From Paramecium octaurelia (Eukaryota; Ciliophora; Oligohymenophorea; Peniculida; Parameciidae), in contig CAJJDP010000002.1 of NCBI GenBank assembly GCA_905182995.1, positions 496,001 through 560,000 of the forward strand: a stretch of DNA of 64,000 nt, given 5' to 3'. The position numbers were made by a program, and so were the translations under genes. Each line of letters opens with the position of its first letter. The stretch's first letter is position 1. Below, piece by piece: positions 35,603 through 48,772 of the stretch. The notes under the pieces are model-generated. The model was not told the DNA's origin. It worked only from the letters and a program-made list of their open reading frames with translations, and searched no databases.

Positions 35603-35785
35603 CTATATATCCTTTAGTTTTGAAAGATTTAACAACAAATTAGATGATCTAAAACATAATCATATAAGACAGTTATAGTATTTATTTATCATCTTGATTT
35701 ATCTAAATGATTGTTTACCATTCAGAGCAGAACACCTTGATTCAACTATGACAAAAATTAAATAATAAAAAATGAGATTAATGAA

Positions 35786-36728
35786 TCAACCTTGTTATTA
35801 TTATTTACTATAAGTAGATTTTGGAGTCCTTGCTTTTCTTAAAGTCTGTATATCATCTGTTTATTAAGGAATTCTTATAGTATTGGTCGAAGTAGTGTAA
35901 TAATCATTGTATGGCGTCATATTTTCAGGTACTTTAATAAGTTTCTCACTTCGTTGATTTGAATAAGGCTCGTTTAATTCTTCTTAATTTTATTGTTTTG
36001 ACTTTAAATTAAATTACTATCTTATACTTATATTCTTTAAAATGGTTGAGACTAATCTGATGATGAATCTCCTTTGGTTGGTCGATTCATTTTCCCATTA
36101 CTAGGTGTGAGATCGCCAATGAAATTCTTTGAGAATTTCTTAGCCACTGCTTGGCGCAATGATATTACTGGTACAACTTTAGTTTCTTTTTCCAGTTGCT
36201 CTTATAATGGCTCTATTGTTTAGTATTGAAGATATGTCATCCAGAATCCATATAAAGATATAACAATTATAATTATAGAGATTATTAACAAAATTGTTCT
36301 TTTTGTCGAGCTAAAAGATTGTTGTGTTTCATTGAATTCTATGAAAGTTAATTCCATGAAACAAGACAAAAGTAATATTATTCCTGAACTTAAATCAAAT
36401 AATGAGGTCAAAACATTTACTATTACCATTATTTTTCCAATATAATATACTGAATGTCTGATAAAGAATATGAATTATAATATAAGTCCAAATACAACCA
36501 AACTACCTAACTCTATAAAATATTTTCAATACCTAAACTTAATAAGCTCAGGGCTATTGGTCTCTAAAATACAAGTAATTCAAATTGTTCTAAAAGTCCA
36601 AAAATCCCTATTGCTATTAAAACTAACCCTTAAATGGCATTGGTAGTCATCACCAAATAAATATAATGTTTGTAAGTAAAGAACATGCAACAATAGCATA
36701 CCCCAACGCTTTAATCATTGTAATCCAT
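35786..36728 (-). CDS. Four-helix membrane protein with polar cytoplasmic tail
   Basis: Start MDYNDQSVGVCYCC. Four hydrophobic segments: NAIQGLVLIAIGIFGLL, LGSLVVFGLILQFIFF, DLSSGIILLLSCFMEL and TILLIISIIIIVISLYGFW. A polar tail of about 140 residues follows (VISLRQAVAKKFSKNFIGD; PENMTPYNDYYTTSTNTIR), ending STYSKQQQQG-TGA. Two 26-nt introns are needed, one between helices 1 and 2 and one in the tail. The topology is tetraspanin-like, but there is no CCG loop, so no family is claimed. Confidence 0.65.
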
Positions 36729-36863
36729 TTTTCTAATTGATTTATTAATTATCAAAAATTTTCAATTACTATACATTCATAGGCCCAAATTAGAGCTTTT
36801 ATTTTGCTTAAATCATAATATGGCTCCACTTTCTTAAGGGGATGAAAAAGATATAGGAATTTG

Positions 36864-37351
36864 TCAATTGATTGTATTTTTCACTATTGAAGCATAATAA
36901 TCCAATAAATTAATAGTGTTGCTTGATTTAAGATCAATTAATTGAAGGCCATCGTTATCATTTTTATATTAATTCTCATTAAATTCATTTTTGAAATTCA
37001 AGTCAAATTTTTTTGTTCCTTACTTTGTATATTTACCATTTGAGTTTTTAAAATCATGAGCTTAACAATTATTAGCCTTAAATTATTCTTATTTTCAATA
37101 TTTTCATATTCTTAACAATTAATAAGTTAAACATCTTTCTCTATAACTGATTGCTATCCTTAAAAATATTTGATTTGTAAATATTGTTTGGATTGTGTTA
37201 AATTATGTAATTGTAGCAATCTGGTCGAGGATACTCGACTTTTTGTTAAGGTTTTATTTTTTGACCTAATTTAACCTTTCAATTTGAAGGCTATCAATAA
37301 ATAATCACAATTAGAATTATAGATTATGATAATTATATTGCTATCTTACAT
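36864..37351 (-). CDS. Uncharacterised protein
   Basis: About 150 residues, MQDSNIIIIIYNSNCDYLLI, SKNKTLTKSRVSSTRLLQLH, then after a 29-nt intron QQFKANNCQAHDFKNSNGKY and NDGLQLIDLKSSNTINLLDY to NTIN-TGA. The intron removes two in-frame TGA codons. A separate frame downstream, towards 36760 (FLYLFHPLKKVEPYYDLSKI), also looks coding and may be a missed last exon. No domain recognised. Confidence 0.45.
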
Positions 37352-37561
37352 TTTACAATATTCTTAGAATATACTGTTCCGCTCTTTCTCTTAATGTTAA
37401 GATGTCAAAATTAAAATAAAATATAATAAATTTGCATTCAAGTTCATTGTATTGTTTTTAATTAATTCAATATTACTAATTTATGATGAACATATTCCTA
37501 AATATTAGAGTGTGTTTAGAAAATATTTATTTAAAAAAACTATAATTAATATTTATTAGAA

Positions 37562-38126
37562 ATGGGAAGAAAAAATAGGGATTTATCGTATTTAAAGCCA
37601 TTTTGTTTTTACTGCGATAAAACATTCAAAAATGAAGTTTATCTACATCAACACTAGAAGGCTAAGCACTTTACTTGTTAAAGGTGTTTTAAAAAGTTTT
37701 CATCTTGCGATTCTTTGAAAAATCATGTTGAATCTGCTCATCATGAAGTTTTAACGAAGTAGCTTATGTTTGAAATATTAGAATACCAAATGCTACTGGA
37801 GACAGAAGCGATATAAAGAATAAGATTTTTGGAATGCAAGGTGTCCCAAGAGTTGAGATTGAAAAAAGAATCAGAAAAGGAGCTGAGGAATATTGGACGA
37901 AGATTCTAAGTGCGTAATATCAATAGAGAAGGAAAGAAAACAAATAAAGAATTAAGCAAAATAAATTAGTAGCTAAATAAGAGAATGCACAGGACATTAA
38001 ACAAGATGTAATTTTGTTAATTATCTGATCAAGAATGAATAAGAAGAAATCAATTAATATGAATATAATCCAGAAGCTAAACCAATCAGCTTTGATCTTG
38101 ATTTTGATTAATTACCAAAATAATGA
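37562..38126 (+). CDS. BuGZ/ZNF207-like C2H2 zinc-finger protein
   Basis: N-terminus MGRKNRDLSYLKPFCFYCDK with fingers CFYC..HQHQKAKH and CQRC..HVESAH, then IPNATGDRSDIKNKIFGMQG. This is the same order as human ZNF207 (lysine-rich start, QHQKAKHF, then the PNA..GRxDIExxIyGMxG segment). ZNF207 binds spindle microtubules and Bub3. The tail is acidic (DNEQEEINQYEYNPEAKP..) and far shorter than the animal protein; the long proline-rich region and an obvious GLEBS motif are missing. Introns 37759-37781 (23 nt) and 38008-38033 (26 nt). About 170 residues. Confidence 0.88.
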
Positions 38127-38205
38127 GGTATTTTAATAATGAAAAATAAAATATACACTTAGACAATTAATTTAGAAAAGTAATTGAATAGCAAGAAAAG
38201 AATAA

Positions 38206-39333
38206 TCACCCTAAGATTAATTATAATTTTTGAGCAATTCTCTCACTTACTTCTTATTTAAAAAATAAGTTTTCCAAATAAGGCATTAATTCTTCAATTA
38301 GGTTTTGTTTTGTTTATTTCAAAAGAGCAATCACTAATAAAATTTACTCCGCGTATTTAAATGTTTCTAAAAGAACCTTCAAATTGTTGATCACAGCAAA
38401 TTCTTTTAAAATTTTCATAAACAAAGCTCTTGGACATTTTAATAACATCTAATAATGCAGAAGCAGAATCAGTCTTTAATGTCTATTAGAATTCTGTATG
38501 ATTAAAATTTGCTCAACTAATTCATTATTGCTAATTATTTTTTCAACATAATATTAAGAGTAATAATAAAGAATACTTAAAATGTACTTCTATCGATCAT
38601 TTATTTTTAAATGATGAGGACATGATTAAATAAATGTGCTTCGATTCAAAACAGCAATGAACTCTACATCATCATCAATAGTGTAGTAAAGCATTTGAAT
38701 AATAATTTAATCAATACCTTTATTAAAATTATCACAACATAATTGTATCATTTCATTTTAAATGAAATCTACAGTCACTAATGATAAAAATCCTTTGAAA
38801 CACTCCTCCTAAATTTTGAAAATTTGTGGATATTTATTTTAGTAATAAGAAAATACTTAATATAATTTATCTTTTATTCTTTATTCCTCTTCTAAACATT
38901 ACAAATCTGTGCAATATAGTGTTATTATATTGAGGAATCTAAGTCTTTAGACTAATTGCTCGATATTTTAATATAAATGCACTTCATACATTATAGTTTC
39001 AAAAAGTACTAAATCTTATCTTGAAGCTTACAAAGAATTTTATGAATATAAATTAGATAAACCAATTATTGCTAAATCTTTTTCAGAAGAATTAAGCATA
39101 TCAGAAAAATATTAAATTCCACCTACATCAATTAATTCATTAATTTATTGTCTAGACCCTTCACTGACATGTATTAATTTATTTATTGAATCTTAATCTT
39201 TGTATTTTATGAGTTCCAACAACTGTTCCTTTGGATAGAATTTTTGTCTCTTTCCCTTGAATATTCTTTCTTTTTCAGTTCGTTTCAATTGAAGACAGAA
39301 GCTTTCTCTTTTTAGAATTAATTCACTCATCAT
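38206..39333 (-). CDS. Armadillo-like (importin-alpha-related?) protein
   Basis: Intronless 375-residue frame. The basic N-terminus (MMSELILKRESFCLQLKRTE, then KERIFKGKRQKFYPKEQ) resembles an importin-beta-binding segment, and the remainder is helical repeats (GGIQYFSDMLNSSEKDLAII; LVQRLRFLNIITLYCTDL; NNELVEQILIIQNSNRHQRL; EELMPYLENLFFKQEVSER). The repeat pattern fits ARM/HEAT folds. Importin-alpha kinship is suggested by the N-terminus only; NLS-binding Trp/Asn arrays are not evident. Confidence 0.65.
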
Positions 39334-39371
39334 TTTGGTTAAAAACAAAATTTATAATTAGTGAAAATAAA

Positions 39372-41103
39372 TCAATTTTTCTCCAGAATTGCTAATTTAG
39401 CTCTTATGCTGGCAATATATAAATTATTTGCTTCTTCTTCTGCTTCTAAATCTCGATTAATTAAAGCCAATTTTTCTCTTTCTTTTGCCTTTTACTCTAA
39501 TCTTTAAACATTATTCAGAACATTTTAAACTTTTTATTCATTTTCTAACCCTTTGTTTTCAATTATTCTACTATAATATATATAGAATTACTTTTCCCAT
39601 TGATCTTCCATGTTTACTTATACTTTTCGTTACTATCTTAATTATTAGAGATAATCAGTTGTTTTAGGTTTAGGTGGAAGTTCTGAAGGTTTTTCTGCTT
39701 TTTCTACAACTTTTTATTACTTTTTGATTAATGGTTTTGGTGGTCTATTCTCTTAATGGTTACTTAGATCAGTAATTGAATCTTTTGAATCATGGCTAAA
39801 ATGTCTTTATTAAGGAACAAATTTCTTAATTTTTCTTAGGTTCTGTTCAGTTATTTGAATTTCCTTGATTTGTTTAGATTAATCTTCTTTTGGAGGAGGA
39901 GATTATTTAGGCTTTACAGGATGCTCTTTAAAATATATCTCTTGTGCAACATCAGCATACTTTAATTATTTCAATCTGGCTAACTTCTTTTATTCCATTT
40001 CTTATTCTCGTATCAATTTTTGCATCTTCTATTCTTCTTCAACTCTTATTTATGCTTGGCTTTTTGGAAATTTGAATGATTTTTATTTAATTTCAATTTC
40101 TAGTTCTTACTTATGATGTTCCCTTTCAAACTCTTTAATCTTCCTCTCCTCCTCATATTTCTTTTAATGTTCTGTCAATTCACTTAATTTTATTGGTTAA
40201 CTCAACTCTCGTTTTTAAGCTAGAACAGCCTTAATAGTAGAATTAAATACTTTTCGCTTTTCTAATTCAGTCACCTATAAGGCCTCTTCTTTTTATTTCA
40301 GTAATAACTCTTTTTGTTTCATTTTTTCTTAAATCTGCTTGATTATTCTATTGGCCTCTTATTATTGTTTTGCAATTCTTTCTTTCTCTGCTTTGTCCTC
40401 TTCCATTCTCTATAAAATTAGTTATCTCTTATTAGGTCTGGGGATACTCGCTAATTCTTCTGCATAAGCAAAAGCTTATTCTTTTGTTGTTTATGACTAT
40501 TGCTTAATGGAATGATTTTTTGGCCTCTTCTTTTGTTCTTGAGAATTATGTTATTTTTGATTTTATTCTGCTTACTCTTGTAATTCATTCAACAGTTATC
40601 TATCAGATTATTTTTCATCCAAAATCATAGCTGAATCTTATTATAGGATCCCTGATAATTCGCATTTTTAAATATTTTATTCATTAATGGATTAATTATT
40701 GGTATTTATTTATTAAGCTTATTGTTCTGGAGTCTAAATTCTTTACTCTGACTTTTAATTCAATGATCTCTATCTCTGTACTTAATCTAATGTTGATATC
40801 GAGAAACCGTGACTGATTGTTTTCGATTTAATTATTGATCCTGCTATTGCAAAGAAGGATTTAAATTTTTTTAAATTGCCCTTGTCATTTTTGACTTTTT
40901 CTACTATTATTTGCATTCCTTCTTATAGTTCAGTCAATGTCTAATTGTCAGTTGTAAGTAATTCAAAATTAAAAGCTATCTATTTGATAATAAAAAAGAG
41001 TTACTTTAAATTGATCTTAGATAGCAAGAATTAAAGCTTCAATTGTTGGATCTAACAATTCAATTTCATGCTGTTCAGAATTAAGAGTAATAATAACTTT
41101 CAT
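39372..41103 (-). CDS. Coiled-coil protein with ubiquitin-like N-terminus
   Basis: About 568 residues. Starts MKVIITLNSEQHEIELLDPT, then a 25-nt intron, then IAFNFELLTTDNQTLTELQE and GMQIIVEKVKND, a beta-grasp (ubiquitin-like) profile. The rest is charged, mostly coiled coil (ERIAKQQQEANRIIKQIQEK; YEEERKIKEFEREHHKQELE; MQKLIREQEMEQKKLARLKQ) with a proline patch (KPKQSPPPKE) and a second coil to IRAKLAILEKN-TGA. Possibly cytoskeletal; no family fixed. Confidence 0.7.
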
Positions 41104-41130
41104 AATAAAAATATTAATATAATTTAATAT

Positions 41131-41361
41131 TCATATTTAAACAACAAAGCAATCTTATACAAATATAATAACATCAGATTTCTTAACTAACTATTTTATT
41201 CCTTCCTCAAATTCTAATTTATCTCTGATGATATTATAAATTTAGTTAATAACTCTAAACTCAATAAAATCTTAGGTATTATAATCTAATATTTATTGAT
41301 AATTGATAACTACATAAGAAAATTTAGTCTCAATCTCATTTTCATACTTTTTATTCATCAT
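41131..41361 (-). CDS. Small uncharacterised protein
   Basis: 76-residue frame, MMNKKYENEIETKFSYVVIN to SDVIIFVQDCFVVQI-TGA, with a helical middle (RDKLEFEEGIKQLVKK). Same strand, 27 bp upstream of the start of the coiled-coil gene, so it could be a separate small gene or a misread upstream exon. Confidence 0.4.
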
Positions 41362-42353
41362 TAAAAAACTTATACTAATAATCATTTAAGTACGTAGATA
41401 GTTAATCTGAGTGATGACTACTCAATTAATGAGAATACATATAATATTGAGACTAAATTTAGTTAATATAATTAATTTGAGTATCAAAATTATTCTATTC
41501 ACCAAAAATGCTAATTAAATCCCTTTTGTCCTTTACAAATCTTTATTATAATTCAATTTTTTTTTTAACCATCCATTATTTTACAACAGTAATATAACTA
41601 GATTGATGTAAACTTACAAAGTGATAAGAGTTGATAAAGATAAAAATCAGGAAATTTCAAGAATCTGAATTTTATAAAATATTGTAATACAAAAAGTATT
41701 TATATTAAAAGATTAAATAGTGTCTATAGAAAATTTAGAAGCAGTTAATAATGTATCCTAAACTCTCTAATTGAAATTTGATATTGTCTATTTTTGCTTA
41801 TGATACACATTTATGGGGATGAAAATGAGTGATGGATCGATATTTTTATATTCAAAAGAATATAGATAAAACTGCTTAAATAAAATTAAGAAATATTAAC
41901 AATAAATATGTATGATATATATATTAAATATTAAAATCTATTTTAGAAATTTAACCCTTAGAACTGATTTATATGATTAGTAAACTAATTGCAGAAGTAC
42001 CATGAGCTACTAATTTTATTATTAGACATTAATAATTGCAAAATTATTGAGGAGAAAGACAAGTCTGTAATGAAAATTAAAAATAATAAACATCTTAAAA
42101 AAACTGTAACATAATTAACAAGAATTTTCAAGTGTTCAGGAATTTTAAATTCAATTAAAAAATTAGGAAGTTGAAATACGAATAATAATTAAAATAATGT
42201 AAAAAAGTCCTCATTTCAAACTAATTTAAGAACTTTTATTAAAATTAAAAAAAAAGATTATGAAAAACCAACCATTAAATTGATAATAAAATGGAATTAT
42301 AAGATGTATATTTAATATTTATTCTAGTGGAATAATAATGTAATAATATTAAT
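41362..42353. other. Mostly intergenic; weak plus-strand coding signal
   Basis: The stretch around 41820-42150 on the plus strand contains protein-like pieces in different frames (MSDGSIFLYSKEYRQ; LVNQLQKYHELLILLLDINN; SVMKIKNNKHLKKT). No intron set joins them and TGAs interrupt; it may be a decayed gene. The remaining sequence is AT-rich with nothing recognised. Confidence 0.3.
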
Positions 42354-43167
42354 TCATTAATTTTTCTCAAGTTCTTAATCCATTCTAATGGAATCAATAT
42401 TTAGTCGTAATTAAAATAAGTAATCTTTAAATAACAATAAGTGATTGCTATATTGATCTTATAGAGATTCAATATATTAAATAAATTAAGTTAGTAACTA
42501 TTTTTCTTTGATCTGATTTATTTACAATTTACAAGTTATTTCTTTGGTTTGGTTTATATTTTAATTTTTTATTTATTATACCGAATCTTTAACGAATTAT
42601 AATTGTTCCTTCAAGATCTCCAATTCCTTTTGTCTCTCCTTTAAATTGATCTCATCCTTCAATATAATTTATTTTTGTTGATCAATTTCTTTTTGGCACC
42701 TTTACATATAAAATATATGAATACAGTTTTAATTTGTCATTCAGCATAACTTTTTGAGTATCAACCTTTTTATATTACTCTTATTAGAATTCTTTATATA
42801 GATCATTTGAAGATTTAGTTTTAGATTTCATCATGACATTTTACAGACGAATGTCCTATAACTTTTGTAAAATATTCACTCTTTCTTAATGTTCAACAAT
42901 GAATTTGTCATTAAATAAGTCTTTTTCAGTTGACATTTGAGTAGAACGTTCAGATGTAAGGTTCATTGATTTCTTATGACCAAGAAGTATTTATTTTTTT
43001 GTTTCTTTACTTGGAGTTTATAAGTTACTTTATGGAGAACTAACTTTTGATTTTTATAGGATCTGATTTTTCCAAGTTTAAATAATAAATTGTCTATCCT
43101 TATAATTATCATATGTTATTGTGCCTTTTTCAGACTTTTAATCATGTTCTAAACCCTTACAATTCAT
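42354..43167 (-). CDS. Coiled-coil protein
   Basis: About 262 residues. Polar start MNCKGLEHDQKSEKGTITYD, then KSMNLTSERSTQMSTEKDLF and extended coil: FIVEHQERVNILQKLQDIRL, then after a 25-nt intron QKEIDQQKQIILKDEINLKE and KELEILKEQLQFVKDSVQQI, ending SIRMDQELEKNQ-TGA. Without the intron the frame ends early at YVKVPKRN. Downstream neighbour of the next coiled-coil gene on the same strand, with 52 bp between them. Confidence 0.7.
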
Positions 43168-43219
43168 ATCAAAATTTATACTTATTATTTATAAATATAG
43201 TAAATTGTAAAATATATAT

Positions 43220-44035
43220 TCAGATTTATTAATCTAATGTTATCTGCATTTACATATAAATGTTGTTGAATTTTTAAATATATTCTCCAAATTAGCAATC
43301 CTAAGTCAATAATTATTCCTTCAGCTGTTTGGTGATGAGTTCATTCACCTTTTAAAGCATTTATTTGTGCTTGATGATACTCTGTCTATTATAAACTATT
43401 TCATCTTTCAAAGATCTATTATTAGTACTGATTTCAAGAATTTTCTAATCTTCATTAAGTTGATCTAACTCGTATTTCAATTGTTCCAATAATTATTTAT
43501 TAGATTAATATTACTGCTTAGCAAATTTTAGTTATTATCTCTTTTCTTATAACATTTTTTTACTTTTAATGATTTTTTATTCAAAGCTTTCTACCTGTTC
43601 TTCATTTCCCATCACTATAGGTTGTGGATTTTAAATAGTTTGAGGTGATTTACTCATCCAATAACATAATTTTTATAATTTTTGATCAGTTTCATTAACA
43701 AAGTTTTCAAAACTGGTTATCAGTAATCTATCACTGAATGCATTATCTTCATTTACAATCTCAGTTTTATTCGTTTATTACTTTGCTGTTAGCAGATTCA
43801 TTTTCTTCTATTATACATCCTTTTTAATCTCATTTTATAAGCATTTAGTGCCATTTTTAAATAAATAGTATTTATCTGTGGAGTCTAGTTTATTTGTTGT
43901 GTTTCGTCCTCTTAATTGTTATTTTGGAGATGTGTTTGGAGTTAATAAACTTTTAGGTGTATATGAATTCTATATTTTTGGTTGTCTTTAGTGAATTATT
44001 TTATCTAAACTTTGAATGCAAATAAATTCATTCAT
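43220..44035 (-). CDS. Coiled-coil protein
   Basis: Intronless 271-residue frame, MNEFICIQSLDKIIHQRQPK, a Thr/Pro-rich linker (SYTPKSLLTPNTSPKQQLRG), then coil (EQVESFEQKIIKSKKMLQEK; QQYQSNKQLLEQLKYELDQL; SIIKHKQMLQKVNELITKQL), ending MQMQITLDQQI-TGA. The TPKSLLTPNTSP stretch looks like a cluster of S/T-P phosphorylation sites (inference). It shares a 41-bp divergent promoter with the 44077 gene. Confidence 0.7.
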
Positions 44036-44076
44036 ATTATGAAATAAAAAGAATTAAACTTATAATATCTCTAAAT

Positions 44077-44563
44077 ATGAAATTGATAGGTTTTCAAATT
44101 GATACTTTAACCAGAATTAAGAATCGCCAAAAATGATATAGTTAAAATTTTGGATAACTGGAATCCAAAATCCATTAATTCTAATATTTATCCTTGGACT
44201 TGCTTTAAATATAAGATAGATTTAATAAAGAGAAAATATTCAAAGAGACCTCAACAATTATAAAGAAATCTATCTACTCTAAAAGGTAATAGTTTGACTT
44301 TAAAAGAAAGGTGGAGGTTTTAGATGGAAGACCAAACGGGTTTACACAAAAAGAATCAACTTTAAAAGTAATTAAAATAATAGATATATGTATAATTATA
44401 CTCAAAAGGTATAGATGCTTATGCTATGTACTAAGTATTCAAGGATTTTAATATAATTTATTATTTTTTTTTTCAAGAATTGGAGAAAATAAAATAATCA
44501 ATTACAATCTCATCCTAATATATATAAATAGCTTTTTATCAGAAAGGAAATAAAGAATTTTGA
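44077..44563 (+). CDS. Uncharacterised protein
   Basis: About 153 residues. MKLIE, then a 25-nt intron (44090-44114), then LRIAKNDIVKILDNWNPKSI, NSNIYPWTCFKYKIDLIKRK, LSTLKGNSLTLKERWRFQME, LYSKGIDAYAMYQVFKDFN, ending QIAFYQKGNKEF-TGA. The unspliced frame meets TGA at once. Converges on UTP13 with 32 bp between stops. No domain recognised. Confidence 0.6.
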
Positions 44564-44595
44564 AAATTATAATACTTTATAATAAACATAACTAA

Positions 44596-46994
44596 TCAAA
44601 CAACAATTTTAGACTTATCAATCATAAATTTAATTAGAAACTATGAAGAGTAATTACTTTCTAATCTATCAAAACATTTGGATGTCAAATATTTTAATTA
44701 TTACAGCAATTTTTTCACTAACTCTCTTTTTTCATCTTTAAATTCATTTACATTTATTAATTTTATTGAATAATAGAATAAATGTTAGGCTGCCTAATAA
44801 GTTTTCTTGCTTTGATTTAGTGTTATCAACAATTATAAAAATTTTAATAAATCTTCTTTCACCATTTTTTAAGATAACATAGATACAACATTGTCATAAT
44901 CATCTTGCCTTAAATAAATCTAATATATACTTATAAATTTCAGTAACAGCCTAAATGAAATGTTTTATATAATTATTCTAAAATGCAATAAAAGCTGCAT
45001 CTAAATATAGTTTATCTCTCATAAAATCTTGGAATGTCTATAACTTTATTTTAGTTTCATGTTATTGAAGTTATTATTGTTGAGTTACTTACTCAGTTTT
45101 ATCCTTCCATAGAATTAGATTTGAATCATTTGCTCCAGTCACTATATAAATATCTTGATTATCTCTCTTTATATCCAAGGCATAAATTTTACCGGTATGC
45201 TATGAGAAAGTATTAATACAAGTTTATTTTTTAACATTCCATAATTTAATATTACCAATTGAATCAGTACTTATTAATTCAGATCCTCTAGCAAGCCATT
45301 ATACTTTTAGTTAAGGAGCCACCCCTTAAAAGGATTTAATGATAGAGCCATCACTAAGATTCCAGAGCTTAATAGTATTGTCTCCACTTGCGGATGCCAA
45401 TATTTTTTCGATTGGAGAAAACTAGATATCCCAAACTCCTCTTTTGTGACCTTTCAGTATCATCTTATTCATTAAATTTTCATCCCATAATTTAATAAGT
45501 CTATCTTAGGAAGATGTGGCAATTAGTTTATTATTTGGTGAGAATCGAACACAATTCATCTCTTTTTCATGAGCAACAACAGTTTTTATAGATTATTCAG
45601 ATTGATAATTCTTTAAATCCCATAACTTTAGTGATTTGTCTTTTGAAACAGATGCAATGTATTTAGAGTTCACATCTATTGAAATAACATCATCGGAGTG
45701 ACCACTATATTTGTGCAACTCTATAGGTTATTTGAAACCCTTATATTTGAATATAATGACACAATTATCCTTAGATGCTGTTACTATTAGATCATCAATA
45801 AATTGACAACACATGATTACACTGTAATGAGCCTTCCAGGCAATGACTTCCATATTATCTAAATTTAATATCCTAAAAGATTGATATTTAATGTTACTTC
45901 ATAAATGGGGAATTTGTGGCCAAAAGCAATTGATTATTTTGAATAAACTTTACATCTAGTATTTCATCATTATATCCTAATAATAATTTTTATTGTTAAA
46001 TTTGACCAGATACCAATTCAGTAATATAAATATGTAATTCACTTGTTATGATATACAATTTCTCATTCCAATTAATAAATTTCAATATCTATTACCCATT
46101 GAATTATTAATCAATTGCAATCTTTTTGTTTTGCTATTTAATATGTAAATCTCCAGATTCTGTACCTATGATTAAGGTATTTTTGAAATAAATGAATGTC
46201 TCAATTTCAATATCAAATTCTATAGTTTCAGTCAATTTCTATACGCTTGTATCCCAAAATTTAATATATTTATTACAACTTGAAACCAACATATGCTGAC
46301 TAAATTAAATATGGGTAATCCTACTATTAAAGTCAACAAAGCCACACAGTATTCTGTTTGCCACTAAATCAAATAATGAGATGCGTCTGTCATCTGTGGC
46401 AATTGCTACTTGTAATTTCCTCATAATAGGGATCCATTATAATTTGAGGACACTTCCACTGACTCTGAATTCAGTACTTTGTTAATTCTTTTTAACATTA
46501 ATAATTTTGACCATGCAATTTGTACCACCTAAAGCCAAGTAGACATCTTCTGGACTAAATTACATATCAATTGCAAATAGAGGATCTGTTTTTATTGTAA
46601 ATTAGGTAATGTGATCATTCAATCTAACATATCTAAGCATATAATTCTTTGTAAATGTTGCAATATAATCATTTAGATTGCTCACACAAAAATTTGCTAT
46701 TTCTTCTTGATTATGTTGAATTTTCTTATCAAGATATTGCACACAAAAATTGAAACATGTATATATGACATTATTTGTTATTTGTATTTTACCACCTTGA
46801 TAGAAAGGCAATAACTATTTAATTGGTTCTATATGCGTAATAAATTAATCTTCATTTATAATTTGAACCTATTTGGTTTCTTATTCTTTTTTATTAGGTG
46901 CAATTTGTTTAGATTACAAGGATAGTTTACTTAGTTTTAGCCTAGTTAGACGCCTTGATTTAAGCAATTTGGTTGATTATACGATTTTAACCAT
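44596..46994 (-). CDS. UTP13: U3 snoRNP WD40 protein UTP13 (TBL3)
   Basis: About 780 residues, two WD40 propellers: HITQFTIKTDPLFAIDMQFS, QWIPIMRKLQVAIATDDRRI, RITHIQFSQHM, then HSDDVISIDVNSKYIASVSK, DKSLKLWDL, RFSPNNKLIATSSQDRLIKL, GHKRGVWDIQFSPIEKILAS, DNTIKLWNL. It ends with a helical domain (YDNVVSMLSQKMVKEDLLKF; RELVKKLLQQLKYLTSKC) in the place of the Utp13 C-terminal domain. It acts in 18S pre-rRNA processing in the nucleolus. Introns include a 25-nt one after NSPFM and a 22-nt one after EIYK. UTP21 in the same window is its partner in the UTP-B subcomplex. Confidence 0.88.
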
Positions 46995-47064
46995 ATATTA
47001 TTATATAATTAATTATTAATTAGAGATTGCAAAGCACTAAAAAAATAAGTTAAATTAGATGAAA

Positions 47065-47879
<815 letters not shown>

Positions 47880-48029
47880 TTGATTTTTTATTATAATTAA
47901 TTAAAGCAAATTTTAATATATTTTAAGATATATATCCTAAAATAATTATTATAAAAATTTATACTAAAAATTTAATATCTCGTCATTTTATTAATTAATC
48001 ATTTATTTTATAATTAAATAGTTCAAATT

Positions 48030-48487
48030 ATGGCATCATATTTTCATTTCCTTCCTCATTGCTTAAGATTATCTTTCCAATATATTTATTTAAGTTGAGA
48101 CTTATCTGAGAAGGAAATGATTTCCAATTTCAACCGAAACATTGTTAAATTTTAAATTGGATTATATTCAACTTCATACTAACTTTGTTTCAGTTTGAAG
48201 AATTGGTTCTTCCATCTTATTTTAAACTTAATCAACATCAATAATAACAGAGAAGAACAACAACTTATAATTCTTTTAATATTTCATATAATAAAATGCT
48301 TAGATATTTTGAAAAACAGACAGGGAATAGAAATATGTGTATAAATAGAAGAAATATATTAATAAATAAATGTTGTCTTATTGATTGTTTTAAATACATT
48401 TTTATTGTTTCCTATTAGGAATCCTTTTTTATTCGGTATATCTAATTAAATACCTTAGTGATATGGATTAGACAATAGTTTTATTGA
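48030..48487 (+). CDS. Possible uncharacterised protein
   Basis: Frame MASYFHFLPHCLRLSFQYIY, a 20-nt intron (48094-48113), then NDFQFQPKHCQILNWIIFNF, ILTLFQFEELVLPSYFKLNQ, and a basic Q-rich part (HQQQQRRTTTYNSFNISYNK), ending WIRQQFY-TGA. About 145 residues with one hydrophobic stretch. Composition is plausible but no family is recognised; the surrounding 47880-48772 is otherwise empty. Confidence 0.35.
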
Positions 48488-48772
48488 TCTTTAGTCAATA
48501 ATAAATTTTAAGATGTTATTTAATAGCCTAATCCGTATAGGATATGGTAGGATCCAAAATTAGAAGTAATACACAATAATTATATTGTTAAAATTTAATA
48601 ATATATTAGTAGAAATGGCTTTATTAATTATATTAAATAATACACATTATAAATAAATTGTGATTTAATTTATTTAAAATAATAATACGTTGATTAATTG
48701 CACACTTTAAGAATATTAGCATAAGATATGGTTTAAAAATAGAATTTGCTAATATTTAAAAATTGATATTAA

